In this document: positions 50,772 to 62,466 of the stretch, in pieces
Numbering within the stretch: position 1 is the first letter of the stretch
How the letters are laid out: every line of letters starts with the position of its first letter
Assembly (NCBI GenBank): GCA_023055505.1
Contig: JALIRH010000149.1
Location: 588,836 to 652,835 of the forward strand
Length of the DNA stretch: 64,000 nt
Reading direction: 5' to 3'
Source: Callipepla californica brunnescens
Lineage: Eukaryota > Chordata > Aves > Galliformes > Odontophoridae
Position numbers and translations under genes: made by a program
The notes under the pieces: generated by a model
The model's input: only the letters and a program-made list of their open reading frames with translations
Database searches by the model: none
What the model was told of the DNA's origin: nothing

Positions 50772-53700
50772 ATCCAGCCACCTGTTAGAAACACTTTCAC
50801 ACATATCCCAACAGAATTTGTATGTCACTTTTAGGAGGCAGCTAAGAAATGGCAGTCCAAAAGTAGGGAAATAAATAGAGAAGAGTTCAAAGACTCTAAT
50901 ATACAAGGAAATACTAATGATGAAGAAGAGCGTTGCATGCAAGAACAAGGAGGCACATCTATTCCTTTGTTCTGCTCACTCCCTACTTTTTGTGTTCTTC
51001 TGCTCAGCCCTTCCAAGCCTCTTTCTGCCATTCCCACTTGCTTGGTGATGAGCATCAGAGAAAAGCAATGCAGAAAAATGGGATGGAATCTGAAATAACT
51101 CACTGCAGTTTTCTAGACTACTTGTTTGCCGTTTCATATCCGTTAATTTCAGTGAAGATGAATATTGAATCAAAAGCATTAACTCAGATTTTATCTTCTT
51201 TGCAAAAGGTTCACTTTGATATATTTTAATTGAATAAACAAAACAAAGAACAAAAAATAAAGAACACTTTACTTTTTAAAGTGATATTACTCATATAATG
51301 TGAGTGAAACAAAAAAGAGCTACCACTGTCACATTTTATATTAGAAATAAAAACAATCTTGCTTTACCACAGGATGAGATTGAACAAGGGTAGAGATGGA
51401 AACTACCAGAAGTTCAGCCTAAATCTGCATTTCACGAAAGACAAACACATTTTCACATAGATGAAAAATTCATAATTTCACATTAAATACATTAAATCAA
51501 AGCAATCTGTGTTGTCTTTTTATTTTTTGTCTGTAAGTTTCAGATATACTTAATGATATCAATTTTTACAATATAGAATTTGAAATTAAGTTATCCATAT
51601 TCATTATCATTATACTTGGTCATTGACAATGACATATTCTCACAAAATATCCTGATCTTGATTGAAAAATATTGACATCATACACTATCAACAACTTTTA
51701 ATTAGTTGCTCTCAACTTCACCCTTTAGTTGTTACCATCTGGCTTGGAGGTTGGGACTTTGGAGACTGGTATTCACCTTAAAAAAAGCACTTGTAACTGT
51801 CCTCTGGTCTTCAGGAAAAGTGTTTTTTTATCCTGTGCTTCAGATCCTTTTGTCTATGATATAGCTTATGCTCATCACTATTTGCTCAAACATACTAGTT
51901 AGAAGATCAAACTAAATAGTTGTCCCAAATTTCAAACCTAAAAGATCTGAGGACACGATTCACAGATACTCATACAGATAAAGAAATAAACAGTTTAAAT
52001 CAGCATTTTTCCTTCATTCACTGCTCCAGTCCAATCACTGATGACTGAAAATTGCTCCCATATGTAGGTTGAGCAGTATAATTTTTTTGGTGGTCTTAGG
52101 CTTTCTTAATGGACAGATGTCTACATCATTAAAAGTCCCTTTAACAATTGACTGCAATTGGCACCAGTAGTGCCTTTGGAAAATGACCTAGGCTATGAGA
52201 CCTTCTCCAAAACTGTACAGGTGAATAATTAGTATAGGAATAAGAGGTAAATAAGGAACACCTGAGGAATCTTCCCTCACACTCAACTGACTGGATTAAT
52301 GGCAGATTTCAGACTGCAACACTAAGAAATGGAATGTTTTTAAACAATTGCTACACTTAAAAAAACAAATTATTGAGACTTCGGCCAAATTCCAAATTGA
52401 CTTTCAAAGGATTCTTGAATCTCCCCATTTAAACAGGAAGGAATTATTTCTTTCTGCTAGACAGGTAATACAAATGAGAACGTATTTTGTTCATGAGAAT
52501 AAGGAGATGAGACCTCTCCCCTCTCAGCATTAGCAATATAATCTCTCCTCCTGGGTCAGAAATGTACTGCATGAAGACTTGTGTGATCTCATATGTCTTG
52601 CATGGTGAACAGGAGCAACAAACTCACATAGGAGTGACTTTGATGAACTGGTGATTGGAACAGCTCTTAGTGAGGAGGTGACATATGCATATAGTCTCCA
52701 TTTCAAACACTTCTCTGTTTTCTGACAGTATTAAGAAATTATTATTATTTAATGTTTTCAACCTGTCATCAGGGATTTCTACAATAAAAAGTCACAGGTG
52801 GTTTTTGTTTCACTCACCCAGAGCAAATTAGAATAATTTAAATATTTTCTTCTTGTATTTTTTTAATTGTTTTTATAATTCCCATTCTAAATGTAAACTT
52901 CTTGGAACTTTGTACCTCAAAAGAAAATACAGTGGCATTTATCTGTACAAGCTGGCTCAGTCATTTTATCTGATCAACATTTTATGCTGTGGCACCTGGA
53001 GGTGATGGAAACACTTCTACAGTTAGCATTAATGAGGGTCATCCATTTATAGTTTGCTTTGGAAAATGATATTTAACTGCTTTCTTTCCTTGATGCATTG
53101 AGGAATCAGAGAGGCATCAGAGAACACAAACAACTTCAAAGAACCTAAAGGAAATAAATCATGCCTGTATATAAATATTTATAGCAAGAAATGTAACCTC
53201 CTCAACCACTGAAGGATGGTCTTTTTAACAAGATAGTTTATGCTGAGAATTATTGCATTGGACAGCAATTTTGCTGAGAAATATTTAGGCAGGATTACAT
53301 AGCTTCACTTTAGTTAGCACAGTATCATATAAAATTAGAACTAACACTGTTTCATTAAGACTAAAAAGACTTAAAATCCATGCTATTGCATATAACATAC
53401 ATATAATAATAGTTAAAGATATAAATGAGTAAACTCATTTATCATTATTGATCATTTAAACCATGACCAGGACAATCACCCATTTACATTACCATCATAC
53501 CATGTTTGTCTATGGACAAATCATTTAAAATCTTTGTTCACAGATAGTTTTGTCAGATGTGATATATAACCCAACAAATATATGTGTGAACCTGAGAATA
53601 AAGAAGTTAAACAGTGTGAAAATCAGTATTCATTGTTTTGGATATACTTCTTCCTGTCACTTTGTATCCACTTGTGCTCAGTGAAGAAACTCCCTGGAGT

Positions 53701-54629
53701 CCTCCAGCAGTGGTGATGCAGCTACACAAGAGCACTCAGGTGTATCTGTTCTTTTTAAGAAAATGAGAAGTGCGTTGTAGATTGCCATTTGGATTGATTA
53801 AATATGTCAGTACTTGTCCTACTCTTGAAGATTTCACTGTACCCTGAAAACAAACTTGTGATCTGTTGTTTTTAAAAGAAAGAACGCATTATTTTCAATT
53901 ATATGCATGTATATATATAAAAGAGACAGGATTGCAGAAAAAAATACAACACTTACAGTAGTCTATTCTATTTGTTATATTCCCTGTGTGCTTGTACAAG
54001 TATTTCCCTTTTAGTAAAGATTTTGCTCATCAAATCTTAAATATTTTGAGTGTGCCTGTCCTAAATTTTTCATCTCTTTCTGTTAAGGCTTTGTCTGAAT
54101 TTATATCCTCTTTAAAATTCCAGCTTTATTATTCATGAGCATGAATTATGCTTTAGTTGACTGGAAAGTAAGAAATGACCAGTGCCATGATGATAGAACG
54201 TGGAACAGCATGTCCTGAATGTAAGGAGAAAACCAGTCTTATCTTAAACTTGCACATCATACATCATTCTGTTCAGTGTATAATAAGCTGTCTTGGGCAT
54301 AAAAACAGTGACTATAAATGTAATCATATCTGATTTACTCTCCAATGGCATGAAATGAAGCCTCAGGTTTATAGCTCCAAAATAGAAAAGGAGGGCGTGT
54401 TTTAAAAGTAGGTGAGGGAAAAATTAGAAAATAAAAATCCAGCAATCATTATGGAAGTTGCTCAGAGAACATGTGGGATTCTTACATATCTGAGAATAAA
54501 TATATATGAATGAAATGAAAGGATGCACAAAGGTATAAAACAGCAAAACTCCATGGGCAAGAATGAGGGGTTACATGGCCCAGTTTAAATACTAGAAAGG
54601 CAGAACAAATGGTGCTAACATAAAGGAAT

Positions 54630-54860
54630 GTAAGGTTTGAAAGGCAAGATAGAAGAGAAGATTAAGAAAAAATCTGAAGGCATAAAGACAACGAAATCCT
54701 CTTTTAAATTATCCTGACAGATCAGAAGTATTGCAGAGCAAGCCAGTGGGTCTGCTGGGCCTCCAGAGTACAGAGAAACCAGTCAAAAAGCACAAGATTG
54801 CAGGGAAGATGAATGGTTCTTTGCATCTGTCTTCACCACAGTGGGTACTGGAAAGATGTC
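54630..54860 (+). mobile_element. Very old CR1-type LINE fragment from inside ORF2
   Basis: This is the linker between the endonuclease and reverse transcriptase of CR1 ORF2. Codons at 54814-54837 give WFFASVFT, close to the family's 'NEFFASVFTAED' motif. Upstream, 'GAAGAGAAGATTAAG...' gives KIEEKIKKKSEGIKTTKSSFK, matching the usual Lys-rich 'EKKLAKEIKTNSKSFFKY' stretch. 'CAGATCAGAAGTATTGCAG' and 'CAGTGGGTCTGCTGG' then match the 'YIRSRKPARESVGPL' region. The frame is broken by an in-frame TGA at 54714-54716 and by at least one frameshift before WFFASVFT. It is unlike the 3'-tail copies elsewhere in that no 3' end is present. Boundaries are uncertain. Confidence 0.7.
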
Positions 54861-56849
54861 TACATCACAGCTACTCTTCACAGCTAATTTGATACAGAGG
54901 GAAAGCAAAGCAAGAATTTAACTTGTTGGGCTTCAATTAGAGACTGCGATATAAAATACAGTGTTACAGTCATCTGGTCACTGTCACAGTGTCCCGATTT
55001 CAAGACTGTGGTATATTACTGTGCTGATTTAGATAATGGCATCCTAACTTTTTAGGTGAAAAAAAAAAAAAAAAGGAAATCATTTATTATTATGTATTAT
55101 TATAGGGTATTTAAACACATAGTCTCAAATGCTGCTGATGGATTCCTGGTTTCCTCAGTGACTCCTCTCAAAGTAATTCTGCGGTATATATAGGTATATG
55201 CGTGAAAATCTGGCTTAGGGTACTAAGTTTGTAACTAGACTTTCTCTCAGTGTTGACTACAATCAATATATCATTGCAGTCAATATCGAAAGAGTAGCAG
55301 AATTATTCCATTAATTTATTACTTGACTCTAATCCTGTGAGTATTTTATTCAGTTATTTGTATTTTAAATCTTCAAAATGGCAAAAAAAAAAAATTAACA
55401 TTTTCTTTCACTTTCTTGATTTTTTTTTGTTTGGTTGTTTTTTGTTGGTCATGGTTTATTGCTGTTTTTAATAGATAAGTAGTTCGAAAAGTCTAAGAGA
55501 ATAGATAAGACAGCAATGCAAAAAACGTGTTAATAAGCCTCAGATTTTCAAAGATAAATACTAAAATGTATAAAAATTGACATAATTTCTAGGCTTTCAA
55601 AAGGTTTTTTCATGAAGTGATGTAGGCAGTGGTTAAGTTATGTCTCTACAAAACAAATTAAGCTTTGGCTAGAAGGTAGGAAACTAAGAGAATAAATTAC
55701 ATTTTAAGCTGTCACTAATCCTTTCTTTCTATTTTCCAAAAAAAGACTGTTATAGTGCTCCCAACAACGTCATAATGTACGTCCTTCCCCTGATATTTTT
55801 TGCTTGTAAATTCTATTAAAGAATAAAGACATTACCATGAAAACTGATGTTTTATTTAGGAAGATGATACACAAAACTGGTGAACGATGATAAAAAGGAT
55901 CCAAATTTTCCTCAGTAGAAGTCTGTAGTGAACTTCATTAGTGATCTAGTTTTAACAAGTTCTCCAGTCTTCTTTTCAGTAATGTCAGGAAAATTCTCAT
56001 CCTTGTATAGACAAACAGGAAGCTTCTGCTTCTGCAGACTCTTTATGATTGAATTAAAGCTAATTACTAATAAGTACACGCTAATTTTTTACTTGCTGAT
56101 ACAAGTAAATGTTCAGTTTAATTAAAACATAACCAAAATAGAAAATAATAACAAATTTACAAATTCCCCAAATCAAGATAAAACTCTGAATTTGAATTGA
56201 CTCTTGGTATTTTCATATTTCACTCAATTGAATGTCTATGCCTATGCAGACTTCTTTCAAGTTACTGTAAAATAAAATTACTTTAACCAGCATTCAGCTG
56301 TACCTCTAAGACACAGTCTAAGCTGCCATAAGTCAGTAAGTGACTGCATGAGGTGGTGAAGGAGTTTTAGATATCTTCATCAAAATTTTCGTGTCTTGCA
56401 GAATGAGATCTGTGATCCCTGTGCATGGTCAGAGCTAGGTCACTCTTTTTGGCTAGTGACATTTAAAGAAGAGAATGCTAATGTCCTAGCATTTAGCTTT
56501 CTGATTGTTAACCTTCTTCATGTCTTCATTCTCCAAAAATCCAGAGGAACAGAGGATCAAAACTTGTTCTTTGTAACTTCTTTGAACCTGTGCACACCTG
56601 CTTGATGCACACAGGAAAAAGTGTTTATCCATTTGAATTAAATAAAGGGAACAATTCCAGAACACTGCATCTGGCCAAGAAGCAATTGCTTTATTGTTGC
56701 AGAATGTGCTGGATCTTTGTTTTCTAAACATCCTGCTGGGAGACATGCAATAAACCCCTTTTTGCAATCGTTCCACTCTCCATGGCACTCAAGTCTCTCT
56801 GCTCCATCTCTCTCCAAATAACACACGTGAACTCCTTGTCTTTTGTTTT
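54861..56849. other. Unique noncoding sequence
   Basis: It contains a poly-A tract at 55059-55074. A short frame near 54890-55030 ends in the residues VVYYCAD but lacks any other immunoglobulin-domain or recombination-signal feature. Confidence 0.6.
55059..55074. repeat. Poly-A tract (A16)
   Basis: A pure A run about 200 bp downstream of the old CR1 ORF2 fragment. CR1 does not end in poly-A, so the two are probably unrelated. Confidence 0.9.
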
Positions 56850-57090
56850 TCAGTTAGGACATCTCCACAGGGCACATATTAACACACATTAATGAATGGA
56901 TTATTGGCTTGTCAGAGCTTCCAGTGATTAATTTAAAGCCTGTTAAAGACTAGGCATTGATTACACTGGAAACTGTAGTTCTCTGTTTAATACCTAGCAG
57001 GTGGGCACTGGTACAAGCTTCACCATCTTGCATTGCCAATGAACCTCAAACATGACCTCTCCAGAGGGAGAAGGGTAATTCATTTGCCAT
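56850..57090. other. Candidate conserved noncoding element (homeodomain-site-rich)
   Basis: A compact block without simple repeats and more balanced in composition than its surroundings. It includes 'AACACACATTAATGAATGGA', a GGATTA (OTX/PITX-type site) at 56898-56903 followed by TTGG (complement of CCAA), 'AGTGATTAATTTAAAGCC' and 'GCATTGATTACACTGG'. ATTA/TAAT cores are clustered. Function as an enhancer is inference from motif density and texture. I could not test conservation. Confidence 0.35.
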
Positions 57091-57561
57091 GTTTACTTTA
57101 TCTTCATCTCTTTTTTTAGGGAGAGACTCCTAACTGTGTTGAATTGTTCTAAGCAAGAAGTAGCAGATGTGTGGTGTGGATCATGCCCTTGAAGGACTCT
57201 GTAGCAGTTGTTGTATGCTTGACCTTCAGACAGTTTGAAGTCAAGTCCCCGTGGCTAAGAAATGAATGTACGAGTTGTGTTAAATTAACTGTAGTTTCCT
57301 TGGTCAACTTTCATTCCTAGTTCATTTATGAAATATCTGTTAGGCAAAATAACTGTTCAGTTACTAAAGTGCTTTTACAAAATAGTACCTAACAAAAAAG
57401 AACAAAAACAAATAATAATTAAAAAAAGGTAAAACTGAATTAAATTGGGACAAATGTGAACTAAAAAGATTTATTTTATTAAAACTTGGGTCAACACAGC
57501 ATAGTTGCTTTTTTCAGTCATAATACAGTCCTGGATCTCTGTCAGATATGCTAGTAATCAA

Positions 57562-57608
57562 ATTAATAATAATAATAATAATAATAACAATAACAATAAT
57601 AACAATAG
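57562..57608. repeat. (AAT)n/(AAC)n compound microsatellite
   Basis: About nine AAT units, followed by alternating AAC and AAT units. It is the longest trinucleotide repeat in the window. Confidence 0.93.
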
Positions 57609-58056
57609 AGATGAAGAGACTCTCTATTTAATGAATAAACAATTAAAACTCCTGTAGATTGCTAACTCTCAAATATGTAGCCCAATGTCTCAATTCATGC
57701 CAGATACCTTTGACAATTACTAGCAGTTACTGGAAGATAGTTTTGCATTGAGATTTGTAAAGGTAGTTCCCCATCTGGCCCAGGCAGCTGAAATAAAGGA
57801 TAGGAAGGGAATGCAGTCCATTAATCTTTTCATAATCTGAAAAAAAATGCTTGCAAATGGTATTCTTAGTGCCCCAGTGCCCCTGTTCATAGATTTTTTA
57901 CAACCTGGAATGAGGAATGAATGCTTTATTGTTATCATGTCACTTGATTCACACTTAATTCAACGAGATTAAAGGAAGGTGGGACTAGAAAAATTTCCTC
58001 ACAGAGGTCAAAATAGATAACACCATTACAAAAAGACAAATGATAGATGTGAGGGA

Positions 58057-58074
58057 ATATATATATATATATAT
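58057..58074. repeat. (AT)9 microsatellite
   Basis: A pure AT run of nine units. Confidence 0.9.
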
Positions 58075-58918
58075 GTATAAATGCTTATATTGGTTTAATC
58101 TTACATTGAGTTAAAATCATATTTTTCTGTCTTTCTCATATCAAGATGATTTGCTCTCCTTTGATGACAGAGTGGATACCAGTGTACCAGTGCCTCACTG
58201 CATAACATTTGGAGATAATTTCCCCATTGAAGAGACTTCATCAGAGAGAACCTCTTACAGAACAGCAGGTCTTCTGACTCTCAGGTTCTTACTTTCCTCG
58301 TTTGCCATGTTGTAAGCTTCCTATGTTTCTTAAAAAAAAATACCGTTCCTTAGAGCTGAAGGTCTCTTTTTGTTAGAACAAGTGCTGTTATATTTTACTG
58401 CTTTATGAATAGCATTGTGATTCATCACAGGGTAAAACTTTCTTTTTTCCTTCCCACTCTGGCAATTCATTATTGTATTTTCACGTGGAATGTGCCTTAT
58501 GACAGAATTCAAGTCTGTATTACTGTGTACTTCAAATGTAATTGATACAAAATCATAAACAGAATACTGTTCATTAGTCAGCTCTTGACTGAGGTGAGAT
58601 GTGGTGGCAATTTTATCTCCTTCCTGTCACACTATCAGTTATAAAACTAACAGCTGTTTTAGGTGATGTTATATATCACTTTTCTTTTAACAAAAGAACT
58701 GAACCAAATAAAAATTTAAATATGTCATGAGTAAGGAACTGTTTGTTTACTTTGATCTATACATGACAAGACATAAAACTGTATCAAGGAGGCATGATGA
58801 AATATTTAAGTTTTGCCCAAATTCATCTTCCTTCTCCCTTTTTTTCCCCCAATCTTTTATTAAAACAGCTACTTGATTTAAGTTATACTTTCTTCTTTTT
58901 TTATTTTCCTGTTCTCTC

Positions 58919-58934
58919 TTTTTTTTTTTTTTTT
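58919..58934. repeat. Poly-T tract
   Basis: About 16 T inside a longer pyrimidine-rich stretch (58830-58945). Confidence 0.9.
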
Positions 58935-59021
58935 CTTGTTCTCCTGGCTGAGACTGTTGTTTGACTGAGATTCAGTTCTACGAATAACATCAACATTGAG
59001 GCTGAAAATGGATGTTGGTAT

Positions 59022-59222
59022 AAAATCATGGAATAACTTGGGTTGGAAGGGACCTCAAAGATCACCAAGCTCTAAACTGCTGAAATAGACAGGTTTGTCA
59101 CCCACTAGATCCAACAGTAGATCAGGTTGCACAGGGCCCCATCCAACCTGCCTTGAACATCTCCAGGGACACACTTTCTCAGAGCAATCTGTGCCAGAGC
59201 CTCACCACCCTCTCAGTGGACT
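59022..59222 (-). mobile_element. CR1 LINE 3' fragment
   Basis: The plus strand shows 'AAAATCATGGAATAACTTGG', 'GTTGGAAGGGACCTCAAAG', 'GATCAGGTTGCACAGGGCC', 'CCATCCAACCTGCCTTGAAC' and 'GTGCCAGAGCCTCACCACCC', the complement of the CR1 3' UTR of a subfamily close to the 40.38 kb copy. It is truncated at about 59222. An antisense open frame across it is not a gene. Confidence 0.94.
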
Positions 59223-59770
59223 CTATGCCATCAACGTATGGCTGTTGTTACAATTATACATTCTCTTCCTGAGTGAGGCAATGCACTGACAATAAAAGAA
59301 ACCTTCTATCCACCAGAGTTTTTTATTTCCCTGCTTTTACATTGCCTATGCCTCTACTATTGCTATCTTTAAGAAGATCTGATCTAAGCTTTGACTTCTG
59401 TTGTCTTGAGAGATGTTTAGTCAGGCCTGAACTGCTAAATCAGAGCTCATGTAGACCCTGACCTGGAAGTTCTAAGGTGGAAAAGGAATAAATTTGCCTT
59501 CACTCTAATTTCCCTTCTTTCCCTTGGGGACAGCATTGCTGATTTCATCACTTCAAATTTCATCAGAGCAACTCACACTCAATGTTGTACATCCACAGTT
59601 GTGGTGTTTGTTGTATTTTCCATTCTGGAGGACTAGTCTGCTGCTAGATTGTATCATTCTTAGCACCTGTCCACATTTATTAGACCATATAAAAGATTTC
59701 TATGTTTGGAGACATTCAAAATGTGCAATTTCAGTTGGCCTGATGAGGTGTGATGTACATGTCACAGAGA
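59223..59770. other. Unique noncoding sequence
   Basis: Pyrimidine-rich with few CpGs. A plus frame of 87 codons (59524-59787) has no recognisable domain. Confidence 0.6.
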
Positions 59771-59776
59771 TTACCT

Positions 59777-59916
59777 CGGCAAGGTGAGTCGGACACCTGC
59801 GGGGCGTTATTTCCTTTGGGCAGAGACGTGCGGTAACTCTGCGGCTCCATCTCGTGGCAGGAACGAAGCACATCGCCGTGAGCTCGGGCAGGTGCAGCAT
59901 CCCGGTAGCCCGTTCG
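59777..59916. other. CpG-dense patch of unknown origin
   Basis: I count 15 CpGs in 140 bp: 59777, 59790, 59800, 59805, 59827, 59831, 59842, 59853, 59864, 59874, 59877, 59885, 59903, 59911 and 59915. The sequence on both sides has almost none. The plus strand holds a consensus-like splice donor (AAG/GTGAGT, cut after 59783), an acceptor-like GTGGCAG ending at 59860, and TTCGAACC at 59913-59920, which resembles a Pol III B box. A 6-bp direct repeat AGAGAT (59766-59771 and 59937-59942) brackets it. It could be a recent insertion of a CpG-rich mobile element, a small unmethylated CpG island, or part of an exon. I recognise no protein on either strand. Confidence 0.6.
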
Positions 59917-61379
59917 AACCAATCTGCTGTGAAAGTAGAGATGCAAAAAGGAGAAGCCAGTGACACAAACCCAGTCCTGTTCTCTGAAGATGAGTTTTCT
60001 TTTATATATAAGTTTTCCTTAAGTCCACTCTCACATTCCTAAAGAAATGAAATTCCAGAGATTATTGTAGTTCTCAGATGTGAGAACAAAACCAGATCAG
60101 CCACCCCTATCAGCCTATTTATGCGCAGTAGTGGAGTGCCTCGTTGCTCTTTCAGTATTCAGAGACACTAACTTATGTTATAAATCTTCATCCACACTTA
60201 GGAAATCTTTGAAACCGCACTTGCTTAAAGCAATTGCAACTGAGTGATTTTCATGTCATTAGCGGTGTCTATGGACCGCCCTTATTACATTGTTTCACTC
60301 CTATTTTTTTCCAAGTCTCTACATCCCTTTGATCACCGAGTAGATGTAGTTCCTTCTGGCATGGAATTCAGTGTGGTTAATTGGTAATGACAGGACACCA
60401 GGCACTTGTTCAAGTTGCTTTTATCGTTGACAATGTCAGTAGAGTAAAATCCCTGTTTTACCAGTTCTAGTCTACACAGTCCTTGTGCCTGTTCTCCTTC
60501 AAAGAGTTCAGCTAAACAGAAACATCTCAATAGTTTGCATAGTTTCTCTCATAATTCTGTTGTCTAATGAATATGAAATATATTTTTGCTGTGAGAGAAA
60601 AGTTGTCTGATATAAAAGTAGTGTGACCTTCAATAAAATAATTATTAAATATAAGAATTGTATTATCCTCAGTGTTCTAAGAAAGGAACAAAGACTTTAC
60701 ACAGAAGCACAAACAGAATTCTGTTTATTTAATTCCTTTTTAATGCACTATTTATATTTCTAACAATAAACATATGAATTTAGTTTAACATTTTTTCAAG
60801 GAAAGCTGCAAAAACTTTAGGGCTGTCTTCATTATAATCTGTTGAAATCATGGAAGTTTAAGAAGAAATTTAGCCTTCTTTTTATATTCACCAATCTCAC
60901 AGGAGGCAATTCTGATTCCAGCAAGTATACCCCGTAAGCAACTCTGTTCCCTTGAGGAATTATGGTGTATGGCCCTCTGAATGTATTATTGAGAGGGCAA
61001 ATCAGCTGAACATCCTCTATTGCCTCAGTCTAGGAGGAATTCCATGAAAGTCAAACATGAATATTTTACTGAGGAAGGGAAAGCCAGTTTGATTTGCTAT
61101 AATTTATTTATGACTTAAATTTCCAAAGCTTTTTAAGACACATGTAGGCTTTTTGGGTCACACTCTGTTTTCATTACTCCAATATGCAGAATAACTGCAT
61201 AGTCTTCAGAGAGACCATAGTATATTTACATACCTAGCAATACAATAAATGTTACCTTTAACAATTCTGGGACCAGATTCCACCTTTTTGTTTGCTCACT
61301 CAAACTGAAATGTCATCATCCCTTCAGGTCTTCAATGATGGAAAGAAATGTAACACATAGGGTCTAAACCTTAGCCCTT

Positions 61380-61680
61380 AAAATCCAAAGGAGAATAAAG
61401 GCCTCACAGAGCTGGCATTTGGCCATGGTCTGTAATCTTTGTCTTGTCTGCCAACCAAGTGAAAGCAAGGTGTGTTTTCACTAATTAGGTGCAACAGGGT
61501 TTGACTGTGCCTGGAGTTTCCCACCAGTCAAAAAAGCTGCCAGCAGTTGTCTGACTTGGAAAGGGGCACGGGGTGAAATCCATGACGGCCACGCATAGAA
61601 AGGAGGGTTTGGAATTACTAATTGCAGTGCAATTTTGCAGTACAAATTTAAGCAAAATTTGAAACTAAGGCTGAAGAACA
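61380..61680. other. Candidate conserved noncoding element
   Basis: More GC-rich than its surroundings and free of simple repeats. It includes 'GGCATTTGGCCATGGTCTGT', 'GTTTTCACTAATTAGGTGCA' (homeodomain TAATTAG), 'GAAATCCATGACGGCCACGC' with two CpGs, and 'TTACTAATTGCAGTGCAATT' (a palindromic ATTGCAGTGCAAT). Regulatory function is inference only. Confidence 0.3.
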
Positions 61681-62447
61681 CTTAGTGAAAAAGATCCCCT
61701 AAGTCCATGAAGCCAGCATTTAAGATCAGAAGAATGGAAATAGCGCTACTTTGTTACCTATTTTTCACTTCTTATTTTAGCAGTGAGGTTGCAAGGAGGA
61801 ATTGTCAAATTCTTAGATGTTAGTGAGTGATTTATTAGGTGTCCAAAAGCAAACATGTGAGCCACAAGATATAAAAAAAACAGGCCTCAAATGGTCAGTC
61901 CAGATTTCCTGTAAAGGTAAAGACTGTTATATTCATTAGGGAATCTAACAAAGAAAAACATTACAAGTATCAAAAACACATCTGATCCTAAAGCTGTAAA
62001 GTAGGAGTTCAAGAAATTTCAAGATGGGTGATTTGTTTAACATTTGTGTTACCTGCATGACATTGTATAATCATAGTGTCACACTCATGAATGATAACTC
62101 TGAAGATCAAACTGACCACTTTGCCTCATGCTGACTTTCCCATCCATTGCTAATTACAATGTTTCCCTTTGTAGGACTTTTATGTGCTTGGCATTCAAAT
62201 GCGTTTTCCTTTTGTGGCCTCAACTGGTGTGATCCTACTTCAACAAGAAGGCATGAAGCAGGGCTGTTTTTGTTTCCTTGTTTTTCTTTCTGTGCTTTCA
62301 CCTGCCTGCCAGAAGCTGACAGAATTTTGTCAGAAACACCAAAAGAATTCCCAGTAGTTCAGCAGACTAACATTCAGGAGCAGTAATATCCCTTACCTAC
62401 CTATTAGATAATATCTGCAGAGTGCTTTAAATTCCTTTGACAAAAAC

Positions 62448-62466
62448 TAATAATAATAATAATAAA
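62448..62466. repeat. (AAT)n microsatellite
   Basis: About six AAT units. Confidence 0.9.

Larger units (their letters stand above)
45713..54629. other. Unique noncoding sequence
   Basis: About 9 kb without a recognisable gene or clear transposon. It contains (TTTG)n at 47950-47985, poly-T at 49425-49440 and a T/G-rich tract near 50.7 kb. The block 47620-47850 has a 76-codon plus frame and a texture unlike a simple repeat, but no recognised product. Confidence 0.6.
57091..59021. other. Unique noncoding sequence
   Basis: It contains an (AAT)n/(AAC)n microsatellite, an (AT)n run and a long T tract. No gene was seen. Confidence 0.65.

Noticed and set aside
54880..55030. Short frame ending TVVYYCAD, like the end of an immunoglobulin V domain
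   Set aside because: No upstream framework residues, the Cys-Cys spacing is too short (about 36 residues), and no CACAGTG recombination signal follows the YYC motif.
59784..59860. A small intron between GTGAGT and GTGGCAG in the CpG patch
   Set aside because: The acceptor lacks a polypyrimidine tract, the intron would be only 77 bp, and no coding frame joins sensibly. The splice-like sites are recorded only as an observation.
59911..59920. tRNA gene or tRNA-derived SINE, suggested by TTCGAACC
   Set aside because: No matching A box at the right distance and no cloverleaf pairing could be built on either strand.
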